The position numbers and the translations under genes were made by a program. DNA of 64,000 bases, taken from contig JAEWAE010000024.1 of assembly GCA_023391835.1 (NCBI GenBank), positions 62,001 to 126,000 on the forward strand. Reading direction: 5' to 3'. Every line of letters begins with the position of its first letter. Within the stretch, counting starts at the first letter, position 1. The DNA is from Bacillota bacterium (GTDB lineage: Bacteria; Bacillota; Clostridia; Oscillospirales; Ethanoligenentaceae). The notes below the pieces were generated by a model that saw only the letters and a list, made by a program, of their open reading frames with translations, did not search any database and had not been told where the DNA came from. Of the stretch, positions 62,613 through 64,000 are shown piece by piece.

Positions 62613-64000
62613 TCAGGCCCGACGGATGCGGAGCGCCATATAGGGCTTGCCGCCGGTCGAGATCCGGCAGCTACCCTCGTAAAAACCCGGCAGCGGCGTG
62701 ATGGTCATTTCCCATGTGTCGATTATTTCAATGCGGTAGCGGCATCCTTCGGGCAGCGTCAAATCCTTGTAGGCCGACTGGCCCGACCCGCAGCTGCACA
62801 GGAAATATGCACCGCCATGCCCGGCGCAGGCCCGGATATCCCGCCCGAGCGAAGCCGGATCGAGCCCTTCACCGGGGCCCTCTTCCATGATTTTACGCAA
62901 AAAGGCGATGCGGGCGGGGCTTTTCCCTTTCAGGCGGCCGCCCTTGGCCCACCAAAGGATGTCATCCGGGTCCACATACGTCTCGCCGTGCCCCACATAT
63001 CCGCCGCGAGTAAAGCCTTCCCAGAAACGGCAGACCATTTCCTGCGGTGTGAGGTTGCCCCACATGTGGCCGATATTCCCCTCGTAGCAGCATTCGTCCA
63101 CCACCACCGGCTTGCCGTATGCCTCGCGCCATTCGTTGACGCGGGTAAGGTCGGAATGCTGAATGCTGCAGTGGGTGACCCACGGTTTGCCGTGATCGTA
63201 GAAAACCTTGCCGTTATGGATCGAGCGCAGATGCTGATACGGATCGGATTCCTGGACGATTTTGAAATACCGGTCCCAATCGGTCATATCACGGTCTTTC
63301 ATAAAATCAAACTCATTGGCCATGGACCACCAGACGTTTCGGAAAGCGCTCAGCCGCGTGACGACATATTGCAGGTAACGGTCGTCATTCTGCGGGCCCA
63401 TGGAGGCAAAGCCCCAGTCATCGTATGGGTGCAGCAGGATCAGATCCGCCTCGATGCCGAGTTTGCCCAAATCGTCTATGCGCTGTTCCAGATGTCGGAA
63501 ATAGGCGGGGTTGAACCGGTTGAAATCCCACCCCGTCTTCCGGTTGCCCTCAAACGGATAAAGAGGAGGCTCATTGTGATTATAATCGTAATACTTGGGG
63601 AACACGCACATCCGCAGCTTGTTGAACGGGGCGGTGCGCAGGGTTTCCAGTGTCTGAGACTCCAGCGCGTCGCCCTGATGCGTCCAGGCATAGCAGGTCG
63701 TACCGACGGGTATATACGGCGTACCATCCGCATACGCGAAATGATATTTTCCATGCACACCCACCGGCCCGTGGTTTCCGGCCGATGCCGGCGTGCAGAC
63801 AATCGTCCCGCTGAGGCCGGCCAGCCGGCTGTCGGAGCTGCGCGTGACATAGGTCCATTCCCCGTCTTCATCGGGCATGAAACGGATGCAATACTTCCCC
63901 CGACCGTCATAAAAACCGCCGACCTCTGTGCGGCGGCCGCCGTGAGCAAACACAGCGTCCAGCTGCACATCTATAAACGGATTGCCTTCCGCCGGGCCTT
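62613..64000 (-). CDS. DUF5060/TIM-barrel glycosidase, partial (N-terminus beyond window)
   Basis: The minus-strand frame is open through the right edge: upstream of the GTG at 63968 it reads GPAEGNPFIDV, as in DUF5060 N-termini, so the true start is outside. The 462 residues seen contain a DUF5060-type beta domain, a barrel with FNKLRMCVFPKYYDYNHNEP and the likely catalytic Glu pair in SMANEFD and VVVDECCYEG, and a C-terminal beta domain (ACAGHGGAYFLCSCGSGQSA). The architecture matches the gene at 40259. Family members act on plant glycans; the substrate is unknown. Confidence 0.85.
   Translation of the reverse strand, partial: GPAEGNPFIDVQLDAVFAHGGRRTEVGGFYDGRGKYCIRFMPDEDGEWTYVTRSSDSRLAGLSGTIVCTPASAGNHGPVGVHGKYHFAYADGTPYIPVGTTCYAWTHQGDALESQTLETLRTAPFNKLRMCVFPKYYDYNHNEPPLYPFEGNRKTGWDFNRFNPAYFRHLEQRIDDLGKLGIEADLILLHPYDDWGFASMGPQNDDRYLQYVVTRLSAFRNVWWSMANEFDFMKDRDMTDWDRYFKIVQESDPYQHLRSIHNGKVFYDHGKPWVTHCSIQHSDLTRVNEWREAYGKPVVVDECCYEGNIGHMWGNLTPQEMVCRFWEGFTRGGYVGHGETYVDPDDILWWAKGGRLKGKSPARIAFLRKIMEEGPGEGLDPASLGRDIRACAGHGGAYFLCSCGSGQSAYKDLTLPEGCRYRIEIIDTWEMTITPLPGFYEGSCRISTGGKPYMALRIRRA

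Noticed and set aside
1..64000. CRISPR arrays, tRNA/rRNA genes, phage or integrase genes
   Set aside because: I looked for regular spaced repeats, tRNA-like cloverleaf ends and integrase/transposase motifs and saw none.

Overview
The window is a 64 kb, gene-dense, G+C-rich stretch of bacterial chromosome given over almost entirely to carbohydrate use. Several signs point to a Bacillota lineage, probably a high-GC Clostridia-type gut or soil organism: strong AGGAGG-type ribosome binding sites, frequent TTG/GTG starts, lipoprotein solute-binding proteins of the LplA type with paired permeases and no ATPase, AraC/YesN-type regulators, and TTGACA/TATAAT promoters. I cannot name a genus. I found no tRNA, rRNA, CRISPR array, intact insertion sequence or phage gene.

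Layout. (1) Minus strand, 6408 to the left edge: GH95, GH2 and a partial large glycosidase, with a divergent AraC regulator. (2) 7.6-17.5 kb: short units with a CE15 esterase, a Gfo/Idh/MocA oxidoreductase, a FucI/AraA-like isomerase with a cysteine-desulfurase-like protein and an unknown small protein, a zinc dehydrogenase with an aldo/keto reductase, and two more AraC regulators. (3) 18-33 kb, plus strand: a truncated YesN-like regulator, an AT-rich island, then GH42, two permeases, a binding lipoprotein, a frameshifted beta-propeller glycosidase, an SGNH/sialate-esterase-like protein, a GH106-like enzyme and GH29, ending at a strong terminator. (4) 33-40 kb, minus strand: GH42, a GH127-like enzyme, an Asp/Glu-racemase-like protein, a four-carbon-acid-sugar-kinase-family protein and BKACE. 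(5) 40-43 kb: a DUF5060/TIM-barrel glycosidase divergent from a LacI regulator. (6) 43.5-53 kb, minus strand: a GH63/trehalase-like enzyme, a split transketolase, a glycerol-kinase-like FGGY kinase, a second FucI/AraA-like isomerase and a second GH106-like enzyme. (7) 53-60 kb, plus strand: a second two-permease/lipoprotein transporter and a membrane-bound AraC-type regulator. (8) 60-64 kb, minus strand: a LacI regulator and two apiosidase-type (DUF4038-like) TIM-barrel glycosidases, one running off the right edge.

How the parts fit. Two oligosaccharide importers would bring in branched glycans. None of the glycosidases or esterases whose N-terminus is visible has a signal peptide, so trimming is probably cytoplasmic. 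The mix of families (GH95, GH2, GH106-like, GH127-like, GH140/DUF4038-like, GH29, GH42, acetyl-esterase-like, CE15) resembles the inventory known for the side chains of pectic rhamnogalacturonan II. The isomerase + FGGY kinase + split transketolase operon matches the family pattern of the transketolase route for D-apiose. The GH127-like + racemase-like + acid-sugar-kinase + BKACE operon could be a pathway for an acidic sugar with no described route. These assignments are inference from family content and gene order. Local regulators (six AraC-type, two LacI) and several promoters, operator-like palindromes and hairpins suggest each unit is separately controlled.
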